Part shown: piece by piece, positions 19,414 through 31,422 of the stretch
How the letters are laid out: every line of letters begins with the position of its first letter
Numbering within the stretch: position 1 is the first letter of the stretch
DNA from: Marinobacter salarius
GTDB taxonomy: Bacteria > Pseudomonadota > Gammaproteobacteria > Pseudomonadales > Oleiphilaceae
Direction of reading: 5' to 3'
Length of the DNA stretch: 64,000 nt
NCBI GenBank assembly: GCA_000831005.1
Contig: CP007152.1
Coordinates: 1,550,001 to 1,614,000, forward strand
Notes under the pieces: generated by a model
Told to the model about the DNA's origin: nothing
What the model saw: only the letters and a program-made list of their open reading frames with translations
Databases searched by the model: none
Translations under genes and position numbers: made by a program

Positions 19414-19457
19414 TCCGCCCTGAATTACCACAACGAATCGACCTTCAAGGAATCACT

Positions 19458-20531
19458 ATGCCCCGTTCTATCCTGATGCTTCCTGGCGATGGCATTGGCC
19501 CGGAAATTGTTGCCGAAGCGGAAAAGGTTCTGCGTAAGATAAACGAGCAATTCGGTCTGGAACTGCACTTCGAGTCCGCCCTGGTTGGCGGTGCCGCCAT
19601 CGACGAAACGGATACGCCACTTCCGGAGGATACCCTGGACAAGGCGCGTAAGGCGGATGCAATCCTGCTGGGCGCCGTGGGCGGCCCCAAGTGGGACAAA
19701 CGCCCGATGGCCAGTCGTCCTGAAAAAGGACTGCTTGGGCTGCGCTCCAACCTTGAGTTGTTCGCCAATCTGCGCCCGGCCATTCTGTATCCCCAGCTTG
19801 CTTCTGCATCCTCACTGAAGCCAGAGGTGGTCTCCGGCCTTGATATCATGATTGTTAGGGAGTTAACCGGCGGCATCTATTTTGGCCAGCCACGGGGCGT
19901 CCGCGAACTGGAAAGTGGCGAGCGTCAGGGCTACAACACGTACGCCTATACGGAATCGGAAATTCGTCGTATTGGCCGTGTCGCCTTTGAAGCGGCCCAG
20001 CAGCGTGGCAAGAAGCTCTGCTCTGTCGACAAGGCGAATGTGCTGGAAGTGACTGTTCTGTGGCGGGAAATCATGGAAGATCTGCGCCGGGAGTACCCGG
20101 ATGTCGAGCTCTCCCATATGTACGTGGATAACGCCGCCATGCAGCTGGTCAGGGCACCCAAACAGTTTGATGTGATTGTGACTGGCAACATGTTTGGTGA
20201 TATTCTTTCTGACGAAGCGGCTATGCTGACGGGGTCGATCGGGATGTTGCCCTCTGCGTCTCTGAACTCTGAGAAGCAGGGTATGTACGAGCCCTGTCAC
20301 GGGTCTGCACCCGATATTGCAGGCAAGGGCATAGCCAACCCGCTGGCTACGATCCTCAGTGGCGCAATGATGTTGCGGTACAGTCTTGGCGAGGAGAAAG
20401 CCGCCGAGGCGATAGAGGCGGCGGTCAGCAAAGTGCTGGATCAGGGCCTGAGGACAGCGGATATCATGTCTTCTGAGGGCCGGAAGGTATCGACCCGAGA
20501 GATGGGCGATGCCGTTCTGGCGGCACTCTGA
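19458..20531 (+). CDS. leuB: 3-isopropylmalate dehydrogenase
   Basis: LeuB (357 aa) oxidises and decarboxylates 3-isopropylmalate with NAD+. Motifs are [10 protein letters not shown] at the N-terminus, [10 protein letters not shown], the substrate-binding [10 protein letters not shown] and the family signature [19 protein letters not shown], here cited by its first part. It is intact, with AAGGAAT ahead of the ATG. It completes the leucine cluster; asd follows after 118 bases. Confidence 0.97.
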   Translation: MPRSILMLPGDGIGPEIVAEAEKVLRKINEQFGLELHFESALVGGAAIDETDTPLPEDTLDKARKADAILLGAVGGPKWDKRPMASRPEKGLLGLRSNLELFANLRPAILYPQLASASSLKPEVVSGLDIMIVRELTGGIYFGQPRGVRELESGERQGYNTYAYTESEIRRIGRVAFEAAQQRGKKLCSVDKANVLEVTVLWREIMEDLRREYPDVELSHMYVDNAAMQLVRAPKQFDVIVTGNMFGDILSDEAAMLTGSIGMLPSASLNSEKQGMYEPCHGSAPDIAGKGIANPLATILSGAMMLRYSLGEEKAAEAIEAAVSKVLDQGLRTADIMSSEGRKVSTREMGDAVLAAL

Positions 20532-20649
20532 GGCCGGCAAGTTTTGAGACCCGACGACAACGCGATGCGGTTGTCGCGGGATCATCCATCCTGTCCCTGC
20601 CAGCGATACAGGTAGAGGGCGGGCATAAAACGAGGTTCAAAGGTCGCAC

Positions 20650-21764
20650 ATGAAGCGAGTTGGACTTATTGGCTGGCGCGGTATGGTGGGCTCTGTCCTC
20701 ATGCAGCGCATGCGCGAAGAAAACGATTTTGCAGATATCGAACCGATCTTCTTTACCACTTCCCAGGCCGGAAAGCCGGCACCGGACGTAGGCAAAGAGG
20801 GTGTGCCTGCGCTGCAGGATGCCTTCGATATCGATACCCTGAAAACGCTGGATGTGGTGGTTACCTGCCAGGGCGGGGATTACACCGGTGCCGTGTACCA
20901 GAAACTCCGTGATGCCGGATGGCAGGGGTACTGGATTGACGCCGCTTCCACGCTGCGGATGGTCGATCATTCCGTCATCGTTCTTGATCCGGTCAACCGC
21001 AACGTGATTGACGATGCCCTGGCGAAGGGCGTGAAGGACTACGTTGGTGGGAACTGTACTGTCAGCCTGATGATGCTGGCCCTTGGCGGGCTGCTGGAGC
21101 AGGACCTGATTGAATGGGTATCGCCTATGACCTATCAGGCGGCGTCTGGTTCCGGTGCCCAGAACATGCGGGAACTGCTCAACCAGATGGGCGAGCTGAA
21201 GGGCAGCGTGAGTGACGAGCTGGCGGATCCATCCTCGGCTATCCTCGATATCGATCGCAAGGTAACCGAAACCATGCGTTCGGACGGCTTTCCCACCGAG
21301 CACTTTGAAGTGCCTCTGGCAGGCAGCCTGATTCCGTTTATCGACAAGCAGCTTGATAACGGCATGAGCAAGGAAGAATGGAAAGCGGGCGTCGAGACCA
21401 ACAAGATTCTTGGTCGCAGCAGCAATCCGATTCCGATCGACGGCATCTGCGTTCGCATCGGTGCCATGCGTTCCCACAGTCAGGCCTTGACCATCAAATT
21501 GAAGAAGGACCTTCCGGTTTCCGAGATTGAGTCCATCCTGCCAAAGCCAACGACTGGGTGAAGGTGATTCCCAATGAGCGGGATGCCACCCTTCGGGAGC
21601 TCACCCCGGCGAAGGTTACGGGTACGTTGAGTGTTCCCATTGGCCGTATCCGCAAGCTGACCATGGGGCCTGAGTACATCTCAGCGTTCACGGTTGGTGA
21701 TCAGTTGCTGTGGGGTGCGGCGGAACCGCTCAGGCGGATGCTTCGCATACTGCAGGAGCAGTAA
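20650..21764 (+). CDS. asd: Aspartate-semialdehyde dehydrogenase (one frameshift)
   Basis: Asd makes aspartate semialdehyde for the lysine/diaminopimelate, threonine and methionine branches. The NADP-binding start is [17 protein letters not shown], and the catalytic cysteine is Cys136 in GGNCTVSLM. The frame breaks at 21540-21541, where CTGCCAAAG should be CTGGCCAAAG; the repair gives [19 protein letters not shown] and a full-length protein of about 371 aa. It lies between leuB and fimV, as in Pseudomonas. Confidence 0.94.
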
Positions 21765-22145
21765 CGCAGTCCCGCAGCGGGCAATATTATGCCAACTGTG
21801 TCCGGTTTCAGAGAACCGGCTGGGGGCGGAGGCTGAAATACGCCTCCGCCCCTGTTATTTTCGGAAGCGTTTTGTACATGTTTGGGTTCTTGTGGGCTAG
21901 ACTTTGGCTATTCGGGGGCACCGGATCATCGTTCGGTAACAATATGTTCCCGACCATTTATGAAAAAATGGTGCAAGGACTGCGGCTGATTGATTGATAA
22001 AAGAGGTTTTATCAACAATACTTGCCGGGCTGAATATTAAAAACTTTACATAATAACGATAGTAATCAAGACGGAAGTCATCCAACCTCGTCCGATTCTG
22101 TTTGTGAAAACAGTAACGAATAACGGAGACTGGTAAGGAAAAAGC
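21765..22145. other. Gap of 381 bases between asd and fimV
   Basis: I find no coding region here. Near the asd end there is a small hairpin (ccggtt / aaccgg, 21802-21819) and a strong 11-bp stem (21823-21852) described separately. The rest, from about 21900 to 22100, is A/T-rich and probably contains the fimV promoter, but no promoter boxes are clear enough to report. Confidence 0.6.
21823..21852 (+). terminator. Strong hairpin downstream of asd, probable terminator
   Basis: A perfect 11-bp stem ggggcggaggc / gcctccgcccc with an 8-base loop lies 58 bases after the asd stop codon. It is followed by tgttatttt, a weak T-tract. Confidence 0.65.
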
Positions 22146-25100
22146 ATGAAGGTACGCAAGCTTGCGGTTGCTCTGGCTCTGGCGGGAGGGCTTGGTTCTG
22201 GCGTCGCACAGGCCCTGGGTCTGGGTGAGATTGAATTACAGTCCTATCTGAATGAGCCTCTGGACGCGGATATCAGTCTGCGTAAAAGCGAGGGCGTCGA
22301 CCCTGGTGATGTATTTGTAAACATCGCTCCCGATTCGGCCTATGAACGGGTTGGTATCGACCGGAACTATTTCCTTACCAAACTTGATTTCCGCGTCACC
22401 ACAGCCAGCGATGGCAGTCTGGTGGTGAACGTGTCGTCCCGTGAGCCATTACGGGAACCCTACCTCAATTTCCTGCTTGAAGTGACCTGGCCCAATGGGC
22501 GGCTGATGCGGGAATACGCGGTTCTGGTTGACCCCCCGGTTTATGCGGAGGAGTCCGGTGTGCGGGAAGAGGTTGCCGCTCCAACCACTCGCCAGGTTTC
22601 CGAGCCAGCCCGTCAACAGCAGGCCAGATCGACATCCCAGGAGCCCCGGCGCACAACCACTCAGCGTGCGAGGACTCTCGGGCCCACCGGGCCTTCCGAT
22701 ACCCTCTGGAATATTGCTGAGAGTGTTCGCCCCGACAGCAGTGTGTCCATGCAACAGGTCATGCTTGCGCTCCAGGACCTGAACCCTGACGCGTTTATTG
22801 CGGGCAATATCAACCGGCTCAAGCGTGGTGAAGTGCTGCGGGTGCCGGATATGGAACAGATTCGCAGTCGTTCCCGTACCGAGGCTAATCGACAGGTGGC
22901 CGCACAGAACGAAGCGTTCTCGACGCCGCAGCGCACGGTGGATGCCACGGATACCGAAGTTGCTTCAGGGCAAGCGGGTGGTGAACAGACTGGCGGTGAT
23001 GAGCTTCGATTGCTTGCAAGTGAAGACAGCAGCACTCGTGATGCCGAAGAGGGCGGTTCTGCCGGCGGTGACGGTGATACCGCCGGTGGTGTAGACGCCG
23101 GCTCCGCCGTCGTCATGGAAGAGCTCGAAAGCGCCCGGCGAGAAAATGAAGAGCTGGGTGGTCGGGTTGATGATCTTCAAAATCAGGTGGAAACCCTTCA
23201 GCGTCTGCTGGAACTGAAAAATACACAGCTTGCCGAAATGCAGCAGGCTCAAGGTGACAGCGGCCAACCCGCAGATGCACCTCAGGCGGAGACATTGTCT
23301 GAGCAAGTCGCTGAAGAGGAGATGGAAACGCCCCCCGATGGCGACGCTACTGATATGGCCGCAGAAGACATGGATGCCGCGGACGGTATGGCCACCGACG
23401 AAGATGCGGCTGATCCTGCGGCAACCGACATGGATGAAACCACCGCAGCGGGCGCCGAAGAAGGTGCTGACGCACCGGCGATGGGTGATGATGCCGATAT
23501 GCCAGAGGCCGACGTTGCGTCCGATGAGATGGATGCCGGTACCGCGCCTGAGGAAGAGGCCGGTCAGCAGGAAGCCGATGTAGCATCACCGGCATCCGAG
23601 CAGCCTGCCAGCGAGGTGTCAACATCACCGGCGGAGTCTGACAAGGGCTTTCCGGATAACATCATCAGCGCGATTACCAACAACCCGATGTATCAGATAG
23701 CGCTTGGCGGTGGTCTGGTTGTTCTGTTGTTGCTTCTGCTGTTGCTGGCGCGTCGCAATGCCAATCGTGAAAAAGCGTTTTACGACCAGCTGAATAGTGA
23801 AACCGACGCGGAGACCGATACCTTCGATCTCACCCTGGATGACGAAGACGGTGCGGATGCACCGGAGAGTGACCCTCTGGCGGAAGCCGACGCCTACATT
23901 GCGTATGGGCGCATGGATCAGGCGGCACAGTCTCTGGAAACCGCAATTTCCCGTGAACCCAGTCGTACAGATCTGCGCTTGAAACTGCTTGGGGTGTACG
24001 CGGATACCCAGGACAGACAATCCTTTGAGAAGCAGCTCGGTGAGGTTGAGACCCTGGACGACGAACAGGCTATCGCCGAAGCTCACGAAATGCGCGCTCG
24101 CCTCGAAGAGGCTGAGTCAATGCCTAGCATTGACGATCTGGAATCTCAGCTGAGATCGGATTCTTTCGACACCAGCTCACGTGACGAGGATACCGTATTT
24201 GATGAGCCGGCTTTGGACAGCACATCGGAAGATGAGGCTGAAGATGAGTTTGGTAGCCTGGAGACGGATTTTTCCGATCTGGACGAAACTGACGACACCT
24301 ACGCCGAGGAATCCGAAAAGGAACCGGGCCCGGATGATCTGATCGAGTATGACCTCTCTGGTATCGATACCTCGAGTGGTAAAGAAGAGGCGACCACAGA
24401 AAAATCCGATGATCTGGCTGACGACGCCTTCGACTTTTCACTGGAGGACGATTCAGCCGAGGAGCCGAAAACATCCGAGGAAGACGATGATCTGAGCCTC
24501 GATTTCGCGGAGGATGAACAGGAATCCAGCGAAACAACGGACGACTCGGATGAATTCGACTCACTGGAACTTGATGAGGACGATCTGGAAACAGCCAGCG
24601 CTGACGACTCTGAAGGTCAAGAGCCGGAAGTTGACAGCCTGGAAGAAGGCGACCTGGAAGAAAGCGATCTGGATTCCCTGGACGAATCCTTCCTGGACGA
24701 ACTGGATGCTGAGCTGGATAAAGTTGCCGGCGAAGATGAGACGTCTTCCGACGACGAACAAAGCGAACTTGACGACCTTGAGCTTGACGTTTCCGACGAG
24801 GACCTTGCGCTTATGGAAGAGTTTGCCGATTCCGGCGATTCCGCCGGTACAGATGCGAATAACGATCAGCAGGAGGAGGATTCTACTCCTCTGGATGAAG
24901 AGCTCGGCCTTGAGGATACCTGACGGGTGAGGAGCCCGCAGATCCGGAAGAGACCGTTGCAGGCGTCGAGGAAGTGGAAGAAGATCTTCCAGAACTCAGC
25001 GATGATGATCTCGCGGCTGCCGAGTCCGGGGAGGAAGAGTCAGGTGAGCCTCCCGTGGCATCTGATCCCGCATCCTCAAAGGCTGCGTCCAGCGCGGATG

Positions 25101-25306
25101 ACATCGAAGAAGCCGATCTTGGCGACGACGATGACTTCGATTTCCTGACAGGCACCGACGAAGCGTCAACCAAGCTTGACCTTGCCAGAGCCTACGTGGA
25201 AATGGGCGACGTCGATGGAGCCAGGGATATCCTTGAGGAAGTGGCTCTGGAAGGAAATGAGGAGCAGAAAGCGGAAGCGCAGGATCTCCTTAAAAATCTG
25301 TCCTGA
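22146..25306 (+). CDS. fimV: Pilus assembly / polar hub protein FimV (one frameshift)
   Basis: FimV is a large inner-membrane peptidoglycan-binding protein needed for type IV pilus assembly and for polar organisation. In order: a signal peptide; the FimV N-terminal domain (GLGEIELQSYLNEPLDADIS); a LysM-like region (PSDTLWNIAESVRP ... QVMLALQDLNPDAF); a coiled coil; a very acidic linker; one membrane segment (IALGGGLVVLLLLLLLLARR); a cytoplasmic TPR-type segment; and the C-terminal FimV motif (LARAYVEMGDVDGARDILEE). The frame breaks at 24919-24920 (ACC for ACCC), 330 bases before the end. The repair joins the acidic region to the C-terminal motif. About 1,050 residues after repair. Confidence 0.93.
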
Positions 25307-25333
25307 TTCGATATAATCAGTACAGCGAATGCG

Positions 25334-25387
25334 AAACGCCGGTTACCGGGCCCGTCCCGGATTAAAGCCGGCGTTTTGTTTTTTATT
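25334..25387 (+). terminator. Rho-independent terminator of fimV
   Basis: Outer stem aaacgccgg (25334-25342) pairs with ccggcgttt (25368-25376), enclosing an inner ccggg/cccgg hairpin. It is followed by ttttgttttttatt. It ends about 27 bases before the proposed truA start, so truA may have its own promoter or depend on read-through. Confidence 0.85.
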
Positions 25388-25413
25388 ATCAGCTTGCCAA
25401 TCCGGACACTTCA

Positions 25414-26310
25414 TTGTTTGTTACGCCACAACCACTGACCACTGACGGCGCCATCGGGGCGGGGCGGGTCGCGCTTGCCTTTGAGTACGATGGCCGGGGC
25501 TTCCACGGCTGGCAATATCAGAAATCAGGCGTGCGGTCGGTTCAGGGAGAACTGATCCAGGCAGTTTCAAAGGTTGCTGACCATCCTGTTGAACTCGTAT
25601 GCGCGGGCCGCACAGATGCGGGCGTGCACGCCAGTTACCAGATTGCCCATTTCGAGACGCCCTCGGTGCGTAATCCCCGGTCCTGGGTTATGGGAATCAA
25701 CACTTCATTGCCGCAGGATATTGCGGTTCATTGGGCCGGTAATGGGGTGGATGACTTCCACGCCCGTTTTTCCGCGACGTATCGCCGATACCGTTATGTG
25801 ATCTATAACCATGCGGTAAGGCCGGGCATCCTTCATGGCCAGGTTAGCTGGACGTTTCGCCCCCTGGATGCAGCGCTGATGCATCAGGCTGCCCAGTTTC
25901 TTTGCGGTGAGCACGACTTCTCCTCATTTCGTGCGGCTGGCTGCCAGTCGAGGTCACCCACTCGGTTTCTTGAAGCCATCGAGGTAACCCGAAAAGGGAA
26001 CTTCGTCGTAATAGATGTGCAGGCAAATGCGTTCCTGCATCATATGGTTCGCAATATCGCCGGTGCACTGATGTCGGTGGGTACAGGGAAGCGGCGGCCG
26101 GCCTGGATTCGTGAGATACTTGAGGCCAGAGATCGGACTGTTGCAGGCGTAACAGCACCGCCCCATGGACTGTATCTGGTAGATGTAGGGTATCCGGAAG
26201 GGTTCTCTATCCCGGCAGCTCAGTGCGGGCCAGCGTTCGTCGCACCCTGGTTTGAGGCTGATGAAAATCGACCACGCAGCCCGACTCACATACATCGAAA
26301 ACAGCGATAG
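25414..26310 (+). CDS. truA: tRNA pseudouridine(38-40) synthase
   Basis: TruA isomerises uridines 38-40 in tRNA anticodon arms. The catalytic Asp68 lies in [11 protein letters not shown], and [12 protein letters not shown] and the late [13 protein letters not shown] are also typical. The length (298 aa) is normal, with a slightly extended C-terminus. No ATG exists at the expected place; TTG at 25414 with weak GGAC upstream is the best start, so the N-terminus is uncertain. trpF follows after seven bases. Confidence 0.92.
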   Translation: MFVTPQPLTTDGAIGAGRVALAFEYDGRGFHGWQYQKSGVRSVQGELIQAVSKVADHPVELVCAGRTDAGVHASYQIAHFETPSVRNPRSWVMGINTSLPQDIAVHWAGNGVDDFHARFSATYRRYRYVIYNHAVRPGILHGQVSWTFRPLDAALMHQAAQFLCGEHDFSSFRAAGCQSRSPTRFLEAIEVTRKGNFVVIDVQANAFLHHMVRNIAGALMSVGTGKRRPAWIREILEARDRTVAGVTAPPHGLYLVDVGYPEGFSIPAAQCGPAFVAPWFEADENRPRSPTHIHRKQR

Positions 26311-26317
26311 ACGGCTT

Positions 26318-26947
26318 ATGAGAACCCGGGTCAAGATCTGTGGTATCACCCGAAAGCAGGACGTTATTGCCGCTGCCAACGCCGGAGCGGATGCCCTGGG
26401 CTTTGTATTCTACGAGCCCAGCCCAAGGTATGTGACACCTGATGCCGCCAGGGAGCTGGTGGATGCGGTTCCTCCCTTTGTAGCGGCAACGGGGCTGTTT
26501 GTTAACCCCGAAGCGTCATACGTCCGGGAGGTGCTGTCACAGGTGCCGCTGGGGCTTCTCCAGTTTCATGGCGATGAATCTCCGGAATTTTGCAACAGTT
26601 TCGGTGTTCGCTGGATCAAAGCCGTGCGGGTGCGCGAAACTGATGATATCGAACATGCCTTTGAGCATTACCGTAACGCCAGCGGCCTGCTGGTGGATGC
26701 ATGGGACCCGAAGAAATACGGCGGTACCGGACAGTCCTTTAACTGGTCATTGATACCGTCCACGCGCCCATTGCCTCTCATATTGGCCGGCGGCCTGGCT
26801 TCTGATAATGTATTCCGCGCTGTTGCGCAGGTGCGCCCCTGGGCCGTCGATGTCAGTGGTGGTGTGGAAAGCAGCAAAGGCATCAAAGACGACGAAAAGA
26901 TCACTGATTTTATAAACGAGGTTCACCGTGTCGATGAAACTGACTGA
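26318..26947 (+). CDS. trpF: Phosphoribosylanthranilate isomerase
   Basis: TrpF (209 aa) catalyses the Amadori rearrangement in tryptophan synthesis. The general base is Cys8 (VKICGIT) and the general acid is Asp127 (LVDAWDP). [11 protein letters not shown] and [10 protein letters not shown] bind the phosphate. The ATG at 26318 fits the family N-terminus; an upstream ATG at 26252 would overlap truA and add 22 unrelated residues. It overlaps the start of trpB by up to 20 bases, which suggests translational coupling. Confidence 0.95.
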   Translation: MRTRVKICGITRKQDVIAAANAGADALGFVFYEPSPRYVTPDAARELVDAVPPFVAATGLFVNPEASYVREVLSQVPLGLLQFHGDESPEFCNSFGVRWIKAVRVRETDDIEHAFEHYRNASGLLVDAWDPKKYGGTGQSFNWSLIPSTRPLPLILAGGLASDNVFRAVAQVRPWAVDVSGGVESSKGIKDDEKITDFINEVHRVDETD

Positions 26948-28148
26948 AGAAATGCTCAAGGCGCTTCCGGATGCACGGGGTCACTTTGGTGCTTACGGCG
27001 GAAGATTTGTCTCCGAAACCCTGTTTGATTCGCTGATGACCCTGGAGCGTGAGTACAAAAGACTAAAGGACGATCCGGAGTTTCAGGCGGAGTTTGATCG
27101 GGATCTGGCGCATTATGTTGGCCGGCCCAGTCCGCTGTACTTTGCTGAAAGACTGAGCCGGGAAACCGGTGGTGCGCAAATCTGGCTGAAGCGTGAAGAT
27201 CTTAACCACACGGGCGCGCACAAGGTAAATAACACCATCGGTCAGGCACTGCTCGCGAGTTTCCTGGGTAAAAAACGGGTCATTGCGGAAACGGGTGCCG
27301 GGCAGCATGGCGTTGCTACAGCGACCGTGTGCGCGCGCCTGGGCCTTGAGTGCCACGTGTTCATGGGCGCCGAGGATGTAAAGCGACAGTCCCTGAACGT
27401 TTACCGGATGAAACTGCTTGGCGCTGAGGTTCACTCCGTTCAGAGCGGAACGCGCACACTCAAGGACGCCATGAACGACGCGATGCGTGACTGGGTGGCG
27501 AACGTTGACGACACCTTCTACATCATTGGTACGGTTGCCGGGCCTCACCCTTATCCACTGCTGGTGCGTGATTTCCAGTCAGTCATCGGGCGAGAAACCC
27601 GCGAACAGTCCCTGGCCCAGGCGGGTAAACTGCCGGATGCGCTGGTGGCCTGTGTCGGTGGTGGTTCCAACGCCATCGGCATGTTCTATCCGTTCCTGAC
27701 CGACGAGAGTGTGGAGATGTACGGTGTGGAAGCCGGTGGCCTGGGTATTGAGACCGGAAAACATGCGGCGCCGCTGAGCGCGGGACGTCCGGGTGTGCTT
27801 CACGGTAACCGGACGTACCTGATGGAAGACGAGAATGGCCAGATCGCGGGCACCCATTCGGTCAGTGCCGGCCTTGATTACCCGGGCGTCGGGCCTGAGC
27901 ACAGCTGGCTCAAGGACATTGGCCGGGCCCACTACGTGTCGGTGACCGATGATGAAGCTCTGGATGGCTTCCGGAAGCTGACACGGGTGGAGGGTATTAT
28001 GCCCGCGCTTGAGACCGCCCATGCGGTGGCCTACGCTATCAAGCTGGCCGCTACGATGGATAAGGACCAGATGGTGGTGATCAACGTCTCCGGTCGCGGT
28101 GACAAGGACATACACACCATCGCTCAACTGGATGGCATAGAAGTTTAA
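26928..28148 (+). CDS. trpB: Tryptophan synthase beta chain
   Basis: TrpB (406 aa) joins indole to serine using pyridoxal phosphate. The cofactor lysine is Lys99 in HTGAHKVNN, and the phosphate loop is GGGSNAIG. The start is GTG 26928 or ATG 26934, both inside trpF. It is followed by trpA. In Pseudomonas trpBA sit elsewhere under TrpI, whereas here they follow trpF directly; no trpI-like gene is nearby. Confidence 0.97.
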   Translation: MSMKLTEEMLKALPDARGHFGAYGGRFVSETLFDSLMTLEREYKRLKDDPEFQAEFDRDLAHYVGRPSPLYFAERLSRETGGAQIWLKREDLNHTGAHKVNNTIGQALLASFLGKKRVIAETGAGQHGVATATVCARLGLECHVFMGAEDVKRQSLNVYRMKLLGAEVHSVQSGTRTLKDAMNDAMRDWVANVDDTFYIIGTVAGPHPYPLLVRDFQSVIGRETREQSLAQAGKLPDALVACVGGGSNAIGMFYPFLTDESVEMYGVEAGGLGIETGKHAAPLSAGRPGVLHGNRTYLMEDENGQIAGTHSVSAGLDYPGVGPEHSWLKDIGRAHYVSVTDDEALDGFRKLTRVEGIMPALETAHAVAYAIKLAATMDKDQMVVINVSGRGDKDIHTIAQLDGIEV

Positions 28149-28223
28149 GCAGTTGCCCGGTATCTGACGGCAGGTCGCCGGGCTGGTACGGACTGCAGTG
28201 CAGGAATAATCACAGGAGCAGGC

Positions 28224-29036
28224 ATGAGTCGAATCGAAGGGGTGCTGAAAGCCCTGAAAGGGCAGGGTCGCAAGGCGCTGATTCCGTACATTACCGCTGG
28301 CGATCCACATCCGGATCTGACCGTTGACCTGATGCACACTTTGGTGTCGGCGGGTGCTGATATCATCGAACTGGGCGTACCGTTCTCCGACCCAATGGCG
28401 GACGGCCCGGTGATTCAACAGGCGTGTGAGAGAGCGTTGGTGCACGGGACGTCATTGCGTCAGGTGCTGGGAATGGTGAAAACGTTCCGTGAGAAAGACA
28501 ATGCCACACCGGTCGTGCTGATGGGTTACCTCAACCCGATGGAGGCCATGGGTCAGGAGAAATTCGCTGACGCGGCTGTTGATGCCGGGGTTGACGGTAT
28601 CCTGACGGTGGATTTGCCGCCGGAAGAGGCGGACGAAGTGGCGCCATTGTTCACGGCCCGGAACCTTGATGCGATTTTTCTGTTGGCACCAACCACGACG
28701 GACGACCGAATTCGTGCAATCAGTGAGCACAGTTCGGGCTATGTGTACTATGTTTCATTCAAGGGTGTTACGGGCGCCGGTAAGATCGATGTGGATGAAG
28801 TGGCCTCGAAGGTGTCCCATATTCACGAACTGACTGCGCTTCCGGTGGGTGTTGGATTTGGTATTCGTGACGCTGCAACAGCGGCAGCGGTCGGTCGGGT
28901 ATCCGATGGTGTAATTGTCGGCAGTGTACTGGTCGATACAATAGCCCGAAATCAGGCGGATCCTGATCAGCTCAAACGGGCATTGTCGGATCTGCTCCAC
29001 CCGATGCGAGAAGCACTGGACAGCCTGGCTTCGTGA
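28224..29036 (+). CDS. trpA: Tryptophan synthase alpha chain
   Basis: TrpA (270 aa) cleaves indole-3-glycerol phosphate and channels indole to TrpB. The catalytic residues Glu49 ([11 protein letters not shown]) and Asp60 (MADGPVIQ) are present, and GVGFGIRD binds the phosphate. AGGAGCAGGC precedes the ATG. The 75-base gap after trpB holds a small gcccgg/ccgggc inverted repeat. Confidence 0.97.
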   Translation: MSRIEGVLKALKGQGRKALIPYITAGDPHPDLTVDLMHTLVSAGADIIELGVPFSDPMADGPVIQQACERALVHGTSLRQVLGMVKTFREKDNATPVVLMGYLNPMEAMGQEKFADAAVDAGVDGILTVDLPPEEADEVAPLFTARNLDAIFLLAPTTTDDRIRAISEHSSGYVYYVSFKGVTGAGKIDVDEVASKVSHIHELTALPVGVGFGIRDAATAAAVGRVSDGVIVGSVLVDTIARNQADPDQLKRALSDLLHPMREALDSLAS

Positions 29037-29076
29037 CAGTCGGGTTCCCGCAGGCATCAAAGGACAGGATGAGATC

Positions 29077-30003
29077 ATGAGTAACTGGCTGGACAAGATC
29101 ATGCCGAGCAAGATCCGCTCGGAATCCAAACAACGGACCGGTGTTCCTGAAGGTCTGTGGAAGAAATGTCCCAAGTGCGGGGCGTTTTTGTACAAGCCGG
29201 AGCTGGATAAGAATCTGGACGTGTGCCCCAAGTGCCAGCATCACCTGAGGATAACTGCCCGCCGTCGTCTGGATGTTTTCCTGGACGCCGACGGCCGCCA
29301 GGAGATCGCGGCTGATCTGGAACCTTGGGACCGCCTGAAGTTCAAGGACAGCAAGCGTTACAAGGATCGCCTGAGCCAGAACCAGAAAGCCACTGGCGAG
29401 AAAGATGCCTTGGTTGCCATGCGTGGCTCCTGCCTGGATATTCCGCTGGTTGCGGTGGCCTTTGAATTCAACTTCCTTGGCGGCTCCATGGGGCAGGTCG
29501 TGGGTGAAAAGTTCGTTCAGGCGGCCAATGTGTGCCTGGAAGAGCGGATTCCATTGGTGTGTTTCTCTGCCAGCGGTGGCGCACGGATGCAGGAGGCAAT
29601 CCTGTCGCTGATGCAGATGTCCAAGACGGCCGCCGTGCTTGAGCGCATGAAGCAGGAGGGCATTCCCTATATCTCGGTCATGACCGACCCGGTATTCGGT
29701 GGCGTTTCCGCAAGTCTTGCCATGCTGGGCGATCTGAACATTGCGGAACCTTATGCGCTGATCGGTTTCGCCGGTCCTCGTGTTATCGAGCAAACTGTTC
29801 GTGAAAAGCTGCCCGAAGGTTTCCAGCGCAGCGAGTTCCTGCTGGAGCATGGCGCCATCGACATGATTCTTCATCGGCATCAGATGCGTGAGCGCATTGC
29901 TGCCTTGTTGGCCAAGTTTACCGATCTGGATAAGCCGGCCACGGAAGCGCCCATCGAGTTCGAAGTGTCGGAGCGACCGGAAACCGATGCCCCCGCAGAA
30001 TAG
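29077..30003 (+). CDS. accD: Acetyl-CoA carboxylase carboxyltransferase beta subunit
   Basis: AccD forms the carboxyltransferase with AccA, making malonyl-CoA for fatty-acid synthesis. The zinc ribbon is intact: Cys31, Cys34, Cys50 and Cys53. The carboxylase core includes [15 protein letters not shown] and [11 protein letters not shown]. The length (308 aa) is normal. folC begins within its last codons, a common accD-folC arrangement. Confidence 0.97.
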   Translation: MSNWLDKIMPSKIRSESKQRTGVPEGLWKKCPKCGAFLYKPELDKNLDVCPKCQHHLRITARRRLDVFLDADGRQEIAADLEPWDRLKFKDSKRYKDRLSQNQKATGEKDALVAMRGSCLDIPLVAVAFEFNFLGGSMGQVVGEKFVQAANVCLEERIPLVCFSASGGARMQEAILSLMQMSKTAAVLERMKQEGIPYISVMTDPVFGGVSASLAMLGDLNIAEPYALIGFAGPRVIEQTVREKLPEGFQRSEFLLEHGAIDMILHRHQMRERIAALLAKFTDLDKPATEAPIEFEVSERPETDAPAE

Positions 30004-31310
30004 CCCTGTCGCCCGGGGCAATGCTGTCCCGGGCGATAAAGCCACGCTTGACCAGTGGCTTGGTTACCTCGAATCGATCCACCTTCTGAAATCGACCTTG
30101 GCCTCGACCGAGTGCTGCTGGTGTTGCGACGCCTGTTTCGCCGCAATCCGGCCGGGCGAATCATCACCATCGCAGGTACCAATGGAAAAGGCAGTGCGGT
30201 AGCGGCACTTGAGAAGCTGTTAATGGCATCGGGGCGGTCCACCGGGGCCTATACCTCTCCCCACCTCCAGAACTATAACGAGCGGGTAAGGATCAACGGG
30301 GCGGATGTTAGCGATGACCAGTTGGTCCGTGCGTTTTCCCGGGTAGAGGAAGCTCGCCGTGATACCACGCTAACGTATTTCGAGTTTGGAACCCTCGCTG
30401 CTTTTGTACTGTTCCAGGAAGCGGGTGTCGAGGACTGGGTTCTTGAAGTTGGGCTGGGCGGGCGCTGGATGCGGTCAACGTTCTGGATCCGGATCTGGCC
30501 ATTATTACCTCCGTTGATATCGATCACGTTGCCTTTCTCGGAGACAACCGTGAGGTCATCGGTTTTGAGAAAGCGGGCATCCTTCGCCCCGGCATACCCG
30601 CTGTCTACGCCGATATCGATCCACCTGAGTCGGTATTGCAGCAGGCGGCCGCCCAGAAGGTCCAGTTGGAAAGGCCTGGAGAGACGTATCAATTGGTGCC
30701 GTGCGACCCAGGCATAGCACCAGCTGGCAGTCTTTGGCTGGAGCAGCCTCGCTATGGCGACCGGGTATTGCTTCCAGACAACGGGCTTCCCGTCCACAGT
30801 CTGGCCGCAGCAGTCGTTGCTGTCAGACAGTTGGCGCCGGAATTGGCGCCCAGTGCCATTGAGCAGGTTATCGCTCGGCTGACGTTGCCGGGTCGCTATG
30901 AAGTCTTGCAGCAGCAACCTCGGGTGGTGGTTGATGTCGGCCACAATCCCCACGCCGCCAACTGGCTGGCGGCTCGAATCGGGCGGCGGGAGCCCGGGGC
31001 CGGTCGTGTTATTGCTGTCTACGCCGCCCTCGAAGACAAGGATGTGGAAGGGGTAGCTGGCGCAATGGTTCCGGTAGTCGACGAGTGGCACCTGGCTGGT
31101 CTGGACGTTCATCGTGGGTTGTCCGGCCCTGAGCTGGTTGACCGAATAGGTGGTCTGCTTCGGCTGCCTGCAGCCACAGTTTCCGTCTCGGTCTCAGCGG
31201 CCGTGGAGGAAGCTCTGGGTGGCGCCGGTCCGGAGGATGTGGTGGTGATATTCGGCTCCTTCTACACAGTAGCGCAGGCCCGGCTGTCCCTGGGGAGAAC
31301 GGCGCCTTAA
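29987..31310 (+). CDS. folC: Dihydrofolate synthase / folylpolyglutamate synthase (two frameshifts)
   Basis: FolC adds glutamate to dihydropteroate and folates. The P-loop is [13 protein letters not shown], followed by [25 protein letters not shown] (after repair) and the C-terminal [16 protein letters not shown]. Breaks are at 30082-30083 (CACCTTCTG for CACCCTTCTG, giving [13 protein letters not shown]) and 30464 (GGGCGCTGG for GGGCGGCTGG, giving [20 protein letters not shown]). The ATG at 29987 overlaps accD and has GGAAA upstream. After repair it is about 441 aa, the family length. Confidence 0.93.
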
Positions 31311-31422
31311 ATATCCTTCATTCCGTCGTCGAAGCTTTGAGTTCTCAGCATTGGGCGGTTAGTATCGGGCACAGAAAGTCGTCAATGATGGCGGGGCAGG
31401 AACAAACAGGGGACAACCTAAC

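Noticed and set aside
20464..21477. Long open frame of 337 codons opposite leuB/asd
   Set aside because: It runs antisense through the catalytic part of asd and across the intergenic gap, with no family resemblance. High GC content commonly produces such frames.
28149..28223. Trp attenuator between trpB and trpA
   Set aside because: The small inverted repeat has no leader peptide with tryptophan codons and no T-run, and it lies between two structural genes of the same operon.
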